28,033 nucleotides of DNA from Sedimenticola sp. (GTDB taxonomy: Bacteria; Pseudomonadota; Gammaproteobacteria; Chromatiales; Chromatiaceae): assembly GCA_027023915.1 (NCBI GenBank), contig JALVUB010000202.1, positions 1-28,033 of the forward strand, read 5' to 3'. The notes beneath the pieces were generated by a model, which saw only the letters and a program-made list of their open reading frames with translations, was not told the origin of the DNA and made no database searches. How positions within the stretch are numbered: the first letter of the stretch is position 1; every line of letters begins with the position of its first letter. Shown in pieces: positions 7,646 through 15,130 of this stretch. A program made the position numbers and the translations under genes.

Positions 7646-9405
7646 ATAAGGCTGCAATCTCCGGCAGGAGCATGGATCTCTACCTGCGCCTGCTGGCCTA
7701 CGTGAAACCCTACTGGAAGGTCTTTGCCGGCGGGCTCGCTTTCCTGGTGGTGCTGGCGGTCACCGAGCCGGCCATTCCCTGGCTGCTGAAGCCGCTGCTC
7801 GACGGCACCTTTGTCGAGCGCGACCCGGATTACCTCTTCTGGTCCCCTATCCTGTTGTTGCTGCTGTTCCTGGTTCGCGGCTTTTCCAACTTCATGGGGA
7901 AAGTGGCTTTTGCCTGGGTGAGCGGCAAGCTGATCCTGGATCTGCGCAGGGAGATGTTCGACCGGCTGCTTGCCCTGCCGGCGGCCTATTTCGACACCCA
8001 CGCCACCGGCAACACCATCAACCGCATCACCTATGATGTCACCCAGGTGACCAATGCCGGCACCTCGGTGCTCACCGTGCTGGTCCGCGACAGCATCGCC
8101 CTCTTCGGGCTGCTGGCCTACATGCTCTATCTCAACTGGCGTTTCACCCTGGTGGTGGGGCTGCTGCTGCCGGTGATGTTGTTTTTCGTCAAGGTGATCG
8201 CCCGGCGCATGCGACGGGCGAGCCGGAACCTGCAGGAGACCATGGGCGAGATGACCCACGCCCTGGAGGAGGCGACCCGCGGCAACCGGATCGTCAAGGT
8301 GTTCGGTGGAGAAGTCTATGAGCGTCACCGGTTCGGGCACCTGGCCAACTGGGTGCGCCGCTATCAGTTCAAGACCGGGGTTGCCGACGCCACCGGGGTG
8401 CCGGTGGTGGAGTTCATCGGCGCGGTGATGATCGCCATCCTCATCTATGCCGGCACCGGCCAGGCGGGCGGAGATACCATGTCGGTGGGCGCCTTTGTCT
8501 CCTATTTCACCGCCATGGGACTGCTCTTTTCGCCCATCAAACGGCTTACCTCAATCAACCAGCCGTTACAGCGGGGGCTTGCGGGGGCTGAGAGCATCTT
8601 TTCCCTGCTTGATGAAGAAGCGGAGCGGGATACCGGCAATGAAGTTTTGGAAGAGATCAAGGGCGAAATCCGTTTCCAGGAAGTGCGTTTCCGTTACCGT
8701 CAGGCCGAGGACGAGGCACTGCGCGGCGTGACTTTCACCATAGAAGCAGGCCGCACCGTGGCCCTGGTAGGGCCGTCCGGCAGCGGCAAGACCACCATCG
8801 CCGCCCTCATTCCGCGCTTCTACGATCCCACGGAAGGGCGGGTGTTGCTGGACGGGGTGGACATCCGCTCTATCACCCTGCGCAGCCTGCGGAGCCATCT
8901 TGCCTACGTGGGCCAGGAGTCGGTGCTCTTCAACGACACCGTGGCGGCCAACATCGCCTATGGCGCCGGTGGCGCGCCCGATCCCGAGCGGCTGGAGCGG
9001 GCGGCGCGGGCGGCCCACGCCCTGGAGTTCATCGAGCGGCTGCCCCAGGGGTTCGAGACGGTGGTGGGCGAGGACGGGGTGCGCCTCTCCGGCGGCCAGC
9101 GCCAGCGGATCGCCATCGCCCGCGCCCTCTACAAGGATGCGCCCATACTGGTGCTCGACGAGGCCACCTCGGCACTGGACGCGGTATCCGAACGGCACGT
9201 GCAGGCGGCGCTGCAAAACCTCACCGCCAACCGCACCACCCTGGTGATCGCCCACCGCCTCTCCACCATTCGCAACGCCGATGTCATCCTGGTGGTGCGC
9301 GACGGCAGGATCGTGGAGTCGGGCACCCACGAGGCATTGATCTCCGCCGGCGGCGAGTATGCCCGGCTCTACCACGCCCAGCTGGAGCACGACCGGAGTG
9401 CCTGA
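7642..9405 (+). CDS. msbA: Lipid A export ABC transporter, ATP-binding/permease protein MsbA
   Basis: A 587-residue half-transporter that as a homodimer flips core-lipid A across the inner membrane. The first ~310 residues form six membrane helices (for example VFAGGLAFLVVLAVTEPA and AVMIAILIYAG). The nucleotide-binding domain follows: Walker A GPSGSGKTT from residue 377, Q-loop in VGQESVLFND, signature LSGGQ at 482-486, Walker B LVLDEATSALD with D506/E507, and the switch histidine H538 (IAHRLS). Length and order match MsbA. The ATG overlaps the acyltransferase stop by 4 bp, so the two are coupled. Generic export ABC proteins share this architecture, but the lpxL neighbour favours MsbA. Confidence 0.93.
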   Translation: MNKAAISGRSMDLYLRLLAYVKPYWKVFAGGLAFLVVLAVTEPAIPWLLKPLLDGTFVERDPDYLFWSPILLLLLFLVRGFSNFMGKVAFAWVSGKLILDLRREMFDRLLALPAAYFDTHATGNTINRITYDVTQVTNAGTSVLTVLVRDSIALFGLLAYMLYLNWRFTLVVGLLLPVMLFFVKVIARRMRRASRNLQETMGEMTHALEEATRGNRIVKVFGGEVYERHRFGHLANWVRRYQFKTGVADATGVPVVEFIGAVMIAILIYAGTGQAGGDTMSVGAFVSYFTAMGLLFSPIKRLTSINQPLQRGLAGAESIFSLLDEEAERDTGNEVLEEIKGEIRFQEVRFRYRQAEDEALRGVTFTIEAGRTVALVGPSGSGKTTIAALIPRFYDPTEGRVLLDGVDIRSITLRSLRSHLAYVGQESVLFNDTVAANIAYGAGGAPDPERLERAARAAHALEFIERLPQGFETVVGEDGVRLSGGQRQRIAIARALYKDAPILVLDEATSALDAVSERHVQAALQNLTANRTTLVIAHRLSTIRNADVILVVRDGRIVESGTHEALISAGGEYARLYHAQLEHDRSA

Positions 9406-9481
9406 AGCAGCCCGGCTGCTGCCGATGGAAGGCGCCTTGGTGTATCCTTGAACCAGGCACTTGATCGAACGAAGACCCGCC

Positions 9482-10036
9482 ATGCCTCCGCTCACCCCGA
9501 AAGATCTGCCCGACTACAGCTACGAGGACTACCGGCAATGGGAAGGCGACTGGGAGCTGATCCAGGGGGTGCCCTATGCCATGGCGCCTTCTCCGGTAAA
9601 ACTGCACCAGCAACTGGTCGGTTACCTGTTTCGCGAGGTCTCCTCGCGTACGGAGATCTGCCCCGACTGCGAAGTGCTCCTTGACGAAGACTGGAAACTG
9701 GATTCGAAAACGGTGTTGCGGCCCGATCTCTCCCTGGTGTGCGGCGACCGCAACCCAGACTACATCAGCAAGACGCCGGAACTGATCTTCGAAGTCCTCA
9801 GCCTGGCCACCGCCCGCAGGGACGAGGAACTCAAGTTCCGTCTCTACCAGGAGGAGGGGGTCGGCTATTACGTGCTGGTCTATCCCGACGAGCTGCTGGC
9901 CAAGATCTACCACAACGGGGAGGGCAGCTTCCACAAGGTGGCGGAAAGGGATGGCGACCGCTTCCATTTCGAGGCGCTGAGCTGTCCTTTCGAGCTCGAT
10001 TTCGAAGCGGTGTTCGGGCGATTCAGGAAGCGATGA
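9482..10036 (+). CDS. Uma2-family putative restriction-endonuclease-fold protein (DUF820)
   Basis: A 184-residue protein of the Uma2/DUF820 family, with a PD-(D/E)xK nuclease fold. The usual opening (YEDYRQWEGDWELIQGVPYAM) contains the family W/E-L-I-x-G-x-x-x-M pattern, and the likely active-site residues are D82 (RPDLSLV), E104 (LIFEVLS) and K118 (ELKFRLYQEEGV). The ATG at 9482 was chosen; a TTG further up at 9461 is less likely. The family is abundant in cyanobacteria and scattered in other bacteria, often beside mobile elements, and its cellular role is unsettled. It interrupts the LPS gene order between msbA and hldE, which suggests an acquired gene. Its stop overlaps the start of a small downstream ORF. 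Confidence 0.85.
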   Translation: MPPLTPKDLPDYSYEDYRQWEGDWELIQGVPYAMAPSPVKLHQQLVGYLFREVSSRTEICPDCEVLLDEDWKLDSKTVLRPDLSLVCGDRNPDYISKTPELIFEVLSLATARRDEELKFRLYQEEGVGYYVLVYPDELLAKIYHNGEGSFHKVAERDGDRFHFEALSCPFELDFEAVFGRFRKR

Positions 10037-10242
10037 AGGTTTTACGGAGCGACCTGCCCGGCGTCTTTCTCAGCCGTTCCACGGTGCAGCGGGGGCTACA
10101 TTTGTCGCCTGTCAAAGACCGGGGCCACTTGTTGCAGGTTCTGGTCGGAGAGGTGTTTGCGGTGGCGGTGGATTTGAGAAGAGGCGCGCTCCTGCTGAAA
10201 AACATCCAAACCGATTTGTTACCAGAATATCCATCCTCATGA
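10033..10242 (+). CDS. Possible 69-residue hypothetical protein, coupled to both neighbours
   Basis: A short frame starting ATGAAGGTT, whose ATG overlaps the Uma2 stop (ATGA) and whose TGA overlaps the hldE ATG (ATGA). It encodes a basic, moderately hydrophobic 69-residue chain with a central VLVGEVFAVAVDLRRGALL strand-rich stretch and no signal peptide. I recognise no family. In its favour: it exactly fills a 200-bp gap, has four-base overlaps at both ends, and hldE has no Shine-Dalgarno of its own, so passage of ribosomes through this frame could explain hldE translation. Against it: it is short, and its codon use is less GC3-biased than the neighbours. It may be a decayed tail of the upstream gene. 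Confidence 0.4.
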   Translation: MKVLRSDLPGVFLSRSTVQRGLHLSPVKDRGHLLQVLVGEVFAVAVDLRRGALLLKNIQTDLLPEYPSS

Positions 10243-11657
10243 GAACCCTTCCAGATTTCTCCGCCCGCCGCGTGCTGGTGGCCGGCGACCTGATGCTCGA
10301 CCGTTACTGGCACGGCGCCACCGAGCGGATCTCCCCCGAGGCGCCGGTGCCGGTGGTGCACGTGCGCGACGAAGAGGGGCGCCCCGGCGGCGCCGGCAAC
10401 GTGGCCCACAACATCGCCCGCCTGGGCGGCGGCGTGACCCTGCTGGGGCTGGTGGGTGAGGACGAGGCGGCGGGCAGCCTGGAGCGGCAGCTCTCCGCCG
10501 GCGGGGTGAACTGCCGCCTGCTGCGCGACGACCGCTTTCCCACCATCACCAAGCTGCGCATCATCAGCCGCCAGCAGCAGCTCATCCGCCTCGACTTCGA
10601 GGACGGCTTTCCCGGCCACGATCCCGCCGACCTGCTGGCGCAGTTCGAAAGGTTGTTGCCCGACCACGCCGTGGTGGTGCTCTCCGACTACGGCAAGGGC
10701 ACCCTGGGCGCGCCCACCGAGTGGATCGGTCGCGCCCGGCGGGCCGGCGTGCCGGTGCTGGTGGACCCCAAGGGGCGGGATTTCAGCCGTTACGCCGGCG
10801 CCACGCTGCTTACCCCCAATCTGCACGAGTTCGAGGCGGTGGCCGGCCCCTGCGCCGACGAGGCCGAGCTGGAGGCGCGGGCGCTGGCGCTCTGCCGGCA
10901 ACTCGAACTGGAATATCTGCTGGTGACCCGTGGCGAACAGGGCATGACCCTGGTGAGCCGGGCGGGCGAGGTGCACCACCTGCCCACCCGAGCGCGCGAG
11001 GTGTTCGATGTCACCGGCGCCGGCGACACCGTCATCGCCACCCTGGCGGCCGCCCTGGCGGCGGGCGAGCGGGTGGAGGCGGCCACCGCCCTGGCCAACC
11101 TGGCGGCCGGCATCGTGGTGGGCAAGCTGGGCACCGCCGGGGTGACCCGCGACGAGATCGAGCAGCGCCTGGCGGAGCAGCGCCTGGCCGAGCACGGCGT
11201 GGTGGATGAGGAGACCCTGGCGGGACTGGTGGCGGCGGCGCGCAACCGGGGCGAGCGGGTGGTCTTCACCAACGGCTGCTTCGACCTCCTCCACGCCGGC
11301 CATGTCACCTACCTGGAGGAGGCGAGCAAGCTGGGCGACCGCCTCATCGTCGCCGTCAACGCGGATGCCACGGTGCGCCGGCTCAAGGGCGAGGGGCGGC
11401 CGGTGAACCCCCTGGAGAATCGCATGCGGGTGCTGGCGGCGCTGGGCTTCGTGGACTGGGTGGTGCCCTTCGAGGAGGAGACCCCCGAACGGCTCATCTG
11501 CCGCCTCAAGCCCGACCTGCTGGTGAAGGGGGGCGACAACGACCCTGACAAGATCCCCGGTGCCCGTTGCGTGCGCGAGGCCGGTGGCGAGGTGCGGGTG
11601 CTCAGTTATATCGACGGCATCTCCACCACCGCCATCGTGGATCGGATCAAGGGCTGA
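10239..11657 (+). CDS. hldE: Bifunctional D-beta-heptose 7-phosphate kinase / D-beta-heptose 1-phosphate adenylyltransferase HldE
   Basis: A 472-residue cytoplasmic fusion enzyme making ADP-heptose for LPS core. The N-terminal PfkB-type kinase domain (about 1-320) shows GDLMLDRYWHGATERISPEA, the glycine-rich GGAGNVAHNIARLGG, and the catalytic base D263 in the motif DVTGAGDTV. The C-terminal nucleotidyltransferase domain (about 340-472) shows VFTNGCFDLLHAGHV with the H352-x-G-H355 motif and the late VDRIKG end. Both halves are complete. The linker contains a tandem 15-bp duplication encoding EQRLA twice (11160-11189). The ATG at 10239 lacks a ribosome-binding site and overlaps the stop of a small upstream ORF. 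It provides the donor for the GT9 enzymes elsewhere in the window. Confidence 0.96.
   Translation: MRTLPDFSARRVLVAGDLMLDRYWHGATERISPEAPVPVVHVRDEEGRPGGAGNVAHNIARLGGGVTLLGLVGEDEAAGSLERQLSAGGVNCRLLRDDRFPTITKLRIISRQQQLIRLDFEDGFPGHDPADLLAQFERLLPDHAVVVLSDYGKGTLGAPTEWIGRARRAGVPVLVDPKGRDFSRYAGATLLTPNLHEFEAVAGPCADEAELEARALALCRQLELEYLLVTRGEQGMTLVSRAGEVHHLPTRAREVFDVTGAGDTVIATLAAALAAGERVEAATALANLAAGIVVGKLGTAGVTRDEIEQRLAEQRLAEHGVVDEETLAGLVAAARNRGERVVFTNGCFDLLHAGHVTYLEEASKLGDRLIVAVNADATVRRLKGEGRPVNPLENRMRVLAALGFVDWVVPFEEETPERLICRLKPDLLVKGGDNDPDKIPGARCVREAGGEVRVLSYIDGISTTAIVDRIKG
11160..11189. repeat. Two-copy 15-bp tandem repeat in the hldE linker
   Basis: GAGCAGCGCCTGGCG at 11160-11174 is followed directly by the same unit with one change at 11175-11189, giving EQRLAEQRLA. 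It lies between the kinase and adenylyltransferase domains, where length change should be tolerated. It is probably a slippage product. Confidence 0.7.
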
Positions 11658-11659
11658 TT

Positions 11660-12850
11660 GTGTCATCTCCGCTGCAACCCGACCTGCTCATCTTCGGCGG
11701 CGGTATTGCCGGCCTCTGGAGCCTGCTGCGCGCCCGCGCTGCCGGCTACTCGGCGCTGTTGCTGGAGTCGCGCGCCCTGGGCGGGGTGCAGTCCATCGCT
11801 TGCCAGGGGATCATCCACGGCGGCACCAAGTACGCCCTCACCGGGCGCCTGTCGGCGGCGGCGCGCGCCATCGGCGAGATGCCGGGGCGCTGGCGCGCCT
11901 GCCTGGAAGGCGGTGGCGAGCTGGATCTCTCCGGAGTTCGGGTGCTCTCGCCCCACCAGTACCTCTGGAGCAGCGGCGACCTGGTCTCCAGCCTGGCCGG
12001 CTTCTTCGGCAGCCGCGCCATGCGCAGCCGGGTCACGCCCCTGGCGCGGGAGGCCTTCCCGCCCCCTTTCGACCAACCCGCCTTCCGCGGCGCCCTCTAC
12101 CGGCTGGAGGAACCGGTGTTGGACACCGCCTCCCTCATGGGGGAACTGGCGCGGCAGGCGGCGCCCTGGTGCGGCCACTACGACCCGGAGGCGCTCGTCT
12201 TCGAAGCGGGGCTGGTCAAGGTGGGCGGGCTGGTACTCCAGCCCAGGCGGCTGCTCTTCGCCGCCGGTGCCGGCAACGCCGCCCTGCTGGAAGCGCGGGG
12301 CCTGTCCCAGCCGGCGATGCAGCGCAGGCCGTTGCAGATGGTGATGGCGCGCGGCGCCCTGCCGCCGGTCTACGCCCACGCCCTGGGGGCCGGCGCCAAC
12401 CCGCGGCTCACCATCACCAGTTACCCTGGCGGTAGGTCGGGCTTCAGCCCGACAAAAGCCCCGTCCCAAGGAAAAACCGTCTGGTATCTTGGCGGCGAAC
12501 TGGCGGAAAAAGGCGTGGGACGCAGCCGTACCGAGCAGATCGAGGCGGCGCGCAGGGCGCTGGCATCACTGCTGCCCTGGCTCGATCTCGACGGCCTGCG
12601 CTTCTCCACCCTGCCGATCGACCGCGCCGAGGCGGCCACGCCGGGCGGGAAACGGCCGGACGACCGCTTTCTCGGCCGGCAGGGCGACCTGCTGGTGGCC
12701 TGGCCCACCAAGCTCGCCTTCGCCCCGCGGCTGGCCGACGCGGTGCTCGAGGCGCTGCGCGATCTCGACCCATCGGGCGGCGGCGAAACCCTGCCCCTGC
12801 CAACGCCGCCCCTGGCGCAACCACCCTGGGAGGAGACCACATGGAGCTGA
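11660..12850 (+). CDS. FAD-dependent oxidoreductase (DAO/glycine oxidase-like fold)
   Basis: A 396-residue flavoprotein. The N-terminus has the dinucleotide-binding motif LLIFGGGIAGLWSLLRARAA (G-x-G-x-x-G), followed by an acidic residue at the end of the second strand (LLLES), and then GVQSIACQGIIHGGTKYALTG, which fits the FAD loop of D-amino-acid-oxidase-like enzymes. The C-terminal part has VWYLGGELAE and LPIDRAEAATPGGKRPDDRF. The start is GTG 11660, 2 bp after the hldE stop. The gene ends inside the start of the aldo/keto reductase gene (10-bp overlap). A REP hairpin lies in frame at about residues 258-265. The substrate is unknown; a role in the surrounding LPS operon is possible but unproven. 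Confidence 0.8.
   Translation: MSSPLQPDLLIFGGGIAGLWSLLRARAAGYSALLLESRALGGVQSIACQGIIHGGTKYALTGRLSAAARAIGEMPGRWRACLEGGGELDLSGVRVLSPHQYLWSSGDLVSSLAGFFGSRAMRSRVTPLAREAFPPPFDQPAFRGALYRLEEPVLDTASLMGELARQAAPWCGHYDPEALVFEAGLVKVGGLVLQPRRLLFAAGAGNAALLEARGLSQPAMQRRPLQMVMARGALPPVYAHALGAGANPRLTITSYPGGRSGFSPTKAPSQGKTVWYLGGELAEKGVGRSRTEQIEAARRALASLLPWLDLDGLRFSTLPIDRAEAATPGGKRPDDRFLGRQGDLLVAWPTKLAFAPRLADAVLEALRDLDPSGGGETLPLPTPPLAQPPWEETTWS
12432..12453 (+). repeat. REP-type hairpin with 5' GTAG, inserted inside a coding sequence
   Basis: GTAG (12432-12435) followed by the perfect 8-bp-arm hairpin GTCGGGCT-TC-AGCCCGAC (12436-12453; its first base is the G ending the next dinucleotide). GTAG plus hairpin is the known layout of REP sequences mobilised by RAYT (TnpA-REP) transposases. 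Here it lies within the FAD oxidoreductase gene and is translated as about GRSGFSPT, keeping the frame open. Confidence 0.75.
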
Positions 12851-13614
12851 GACCCCTTGGCGATACCGGCATCGAGGTGAGCCCGCTGGGGCTGGGCACG
12901 GTGAAGATCGGCCGCAACCAGCAGGTGAAGTATCCCGCCGGCTTCGAGATCCCCGACGACCAGGCGGTGGAGCGCCTGCTGTGGCTGGCGCGGGAGCTGG
13001 GCATCAACCTCATCGACACCGCCCCGGCCTACGGCACCAGCCAGGAGCGGCTGGGGAAGCTGCTGCCGGGACCGCGTGACCAGTGGGTGATCGTTTCCAA
13101 GGTGGGGGAAATCTTCGAAAACGGGCGCTCGCGCTTCGATTTCGGCCACGCCCACACTCTCGCCTCGGTGGAGCAGAGCCTGAAGCAGCTGCGCACCGAC
13201 TACCTCGACTGCGTGCTCATCCACTCCGACGGCGACGACCTGCGCATCCTGCGCGAGGAGGGGGTGGTGGACGCCCTGGAGCTGCTCAAGGAGAAGGGGT
13301 TGATCCGCAGCCACGGCATCTCTTCCAAGACGGTGGCAGGGGGGCTGGAGGCGTTGCGCCGGCTGGACGTGGTGATGGCCACCGCCAACCTGGAGTACGA
13401 CGAGGAGCGGCCGGTGTTCGAGGCGGCGGCCCGCGCCGGCAAGGGGGTGCTGGTGAAGAAGGGGCTGCAGAGCGGTCATGTGCCTGGAGCCGAGGGGGTG
13501 CGCGCTTCCATGCGCCATGTTTTCTCCCTGCCCGGGGTCTCCAGCATGATCGTCGGCACCATCAACCCTGACCACCTGCGCCAGAACGTGGAGATTGTGG
13601 AAAGCGTGCTGTGA
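12841..13614 (+). CDS. Aldo/keto reductase
   Basis: A 257-residue (alpha/beta)8-barrel NAD(P)H oxidoreductase. The catalytic tetrad is readable: D59 and Y64 (IDTAPAYGTSQ), K87 (VSKVG) and H128 (LIHSDG). The opening RPLGDTGIEVSPLGLGTVKIG and the ending VSSMIVGTINPDHLRQNV are typical of the family's YghZ/Tas-like bacterial members, though this one is shorter than the usual 300-340 residues. The ATG lies 10 bp inside the FAD oxidoreductase gene, and its own stop overlaps the waaA start (GTGA), so it is embedded in the operon. It would reduce an aldehyde or ketone. The partnership with the flavoprotein suggests consecutive steps on one metabolite, but this is inferred. Confidence 0.87.
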   Translation: MELRPLGDTGIEVSPLGLGTVKIGRNQQVKYPAGFEIPDDQAVERLLWLARELGINLIDTAPAYGTSQERLGKLLPGPRDQWVIVSKVGEIFENGRSRFDFGHAHTLASVEQSLKQLRTDYLDCVLIHSDGDDLRILREEGVVDALELLKEKGLIRSHGISSKTVAGGLEALRRLDVVMATANLEYDEERPVFEAAARAGKGVLVKKGLQSGHVPGAEGVRASMRHVFSLPGVSSMIVGTINPDHLRQNVEIVESVL

Positions 13615-14888
13615 GGCTCTACTCACTTCTCCTTCATCTGGCGCTGCCTTTCGTGGTGGCGCGCCTGCTGTGGCGCAGCCTCAGGGCGCCGGCCTACCGC
13701 CAGCGGCTGGGCGAGCGCTTCGGCCGCTTCAAGGGCAGCCCGGCGCCTGGCGGTATCTGGATTCACGCCGTCTCCGTGGGCGAGGTGCAGGCCATTGAGC
13801 CGTTGGTGCGCCATCTGCGCGACGCTCATCCAAATCTGGCCATCACCCTCACCACCACCACGCCAACCGGTTCCGAACGGGTGCGGGCGCTGTTTGGCGA
13901 AGGGGTGTTTCACGTCTATTTTCCTTATGACCTGACCTGGTGTCTGCGCCCTTTTCTAAGGCGGATTCGGCCCCGGTTGCTGGTGATGGTGGAGACCGAG
14001 ATCTGGCCCAACCTGCTGAAACTATGCGCCGAAGAGGGGATCACCACTCTGCTGGCCAATGGCCGCCTTTCCATTCGGTCGGCCAAGGGATATGCCCGGC
14101 TGGGGCGTTTTACCCACGGCGTTTTCCGCCGCATCGGCCTGGTGGCGGCGCAGTCCCAGGCGGATGCCGACCGCTTTATCGCCCTGGGCGTTCGCGCCTC
14201 GCGGGTGATGATTACCGGCAGCATCAAGTTCGACCAGCGGCTGCCGGCCAGCGCGCAGGAGCGCAGCCAGGTGATGAAGCGGTTTTTCGGCGAAGACCGC
14301 CCGGTATGGGTGGCGGCCAGCACCCATGAAGGGGAAGAAGAGCAGGTGCTGGCCGCCCATCGCCAGGTGTTGAAACAGATTCCCAATGCGCTGCTGGTGC
14401 TGGTGCCGCGCCATCCTGAACGGTTCGACCGGGTGGCGGCCCTGGCGCGGCGCGAGGGGTTTTCCCTGGTGCGGCGTTCCGACAACGCGCCTTGCAGTGG
14501 GACTACCCAGGTCTATCTGGGCGACACAATGGGCGAGCTGCCCCTGTTTCTCGGCGCCGCCGAGGTGGCCTTCATCGGCGGCAGCCTGATCGAGCGGGGC
14601 GGCCATAACATGCTGGAGGCCTCCGCCCAGGGGGTGCCGGTGGTGTTTGGACCTCATGTGTTCAACTTTCCCGCCATCTCAGAGTTGCTGCTGGAGCGGG
14701 AGGCGGCGGTGCAGGTGCGCGACGCGGAGGAACTTTCGGAGGTGGTCTCGCGGTGGCTGGGGGATGCCAGCGAGCGCTCCCGCATCGGCGAAAACGGGCG
14801 CCGCGCCGTGGAGGAGAACCGGGGGGCCCTGAAGCGGCTTATCGCCATCATCGAACAACAATTGACAACAGAGGAGGAGAGTTCATGA
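13611..14888 (+). CDS. waaA: 3-deoxy-D-manno-octulosonic acid (Kdo) transferase WaaA
   Basis: A 425-residue GT30 enzyme that transfers Kdo from CMP-Kdo to the lipid A precursor at the inner membrane. An N-terminal hydrophobic helix (YSLLLHLALPFVVARLL) anchors it. Family blocks in order are GGIWIHAVSVGEVQA with the presumed catalytic base E58, VMVETEIWPNLL, ANGRLSIRSAKGYARLG, GSIKFDQ, VLVPRHPERF, and GGSLIERGGHNMLEASAQG-VPVVFGPH near the C-terminus. Length fits the family. The GTG start overlaps the aldo/keto reductase stop as GTGA, and the stop overlaps the small HTH gene as ATGA. Whether it adds one or two Kdo units cannot be read from sequence. Confidence 0.95.
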   Translation: MRLYSLLLHLALPFVVARLLWRSLRAPAYRQRLGERFGRFKGSPAPGGIWIHAVSVGEVQAIEPLVRHLRDAHPNLAITLTTTTPTGSERVRALFGEGVFHVYFPYDLTWCLRPFLRRIRPRLLVMVETEIWPNLLKLCAEEGITTLLANGRLSIRSAKGYARLGRFTHGVFRRIGLVAAQSQADADRFIALGVRASRVMITGSIKFDQRLPASAQERSQVMKRFFGEDRPVWVAASTHEGEEEQVLAAHRQVLKQIPNALLVLVPRHPERFDRVAALARREGFSLVRRSDNAPCSGTTQVYLGDTMGELPLFLGAAEVAFIGGSLIERGGHNMLEASAQGVPVVFGPHVFNFPAISELLLEREAAVQVRDAEELSEVVSRWLGDASERSRIGENGRRAVEENRGALKRLIAIIEQQLTTEEESS

Positions 14889-15112
14889 CCGCGGAAGAGC
14901 TGAATGCCATCCGCCGGCAGTGGGGATTGGACGCGCGTCAGCTTGCAAAGGTGCTTTGCCTTCACAGCACCAAGGTGAGCGAGTACCTGGGTGATGTGAC
15001 GCCCATTCCCTGCGCGGTGGCCTACAGTGTGGAGGCGCTGACACTGCTGCCGGAAGCTCAGCGGCTTGATCTGTTCCAAAAACGGCTGGCGCGGCCAACC
15101 CACGGTCGGTAG
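14885..15112 (+). CDS. Small helix-turn-helix protein (Cro/C1-like)
   Basis: A 75-residue protein with a single HTH of the XRE kind: RRQWGLDARQLAKVLCLHSTKVSEYLGDVTPIP (about residues 10-42) matches the helix-turn-helix spacing (GLD-RQLAKVL-turn-STKVSEYLG). The remaining chain, VEALTLLPEAQRLDLFQKRL, looks like a dimerisation helix. The ATG overlaps the waaA stop, and the likely Shine-Dalgarno (GAGGAGAG at about 14873-14880) lies within the end of waaA. There is no toxin gene next to it. As the last gene of the operon it may be an autoregulator of the LPS operon, but that is speculation. Confidence 0.72.
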   Translation: MTAEELNAIRRQWGLDARQLAKVLCLHSTKVSEYLGDVTPIPCAVAYSVEALTLLPEAQRLDLFQKRLARPTHGR

Positions 15113-15130
15113 CCAGAGCCAGCCATGGGC

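Noticed and set aside
9406..9481. Hairpin AGCAGCC-C-GGCTGCT just after msbA as a terminator
   Set aside because: A one-base loop and no T-run; not a convincing terminator.
10023..11666. 547-codon minus-strand frame opposite hldE
   Set aside because: A shadow of high-GC coding on the other strand; its histidine/glutamine/glycine-rich translation has no family features, while hldE is certain.
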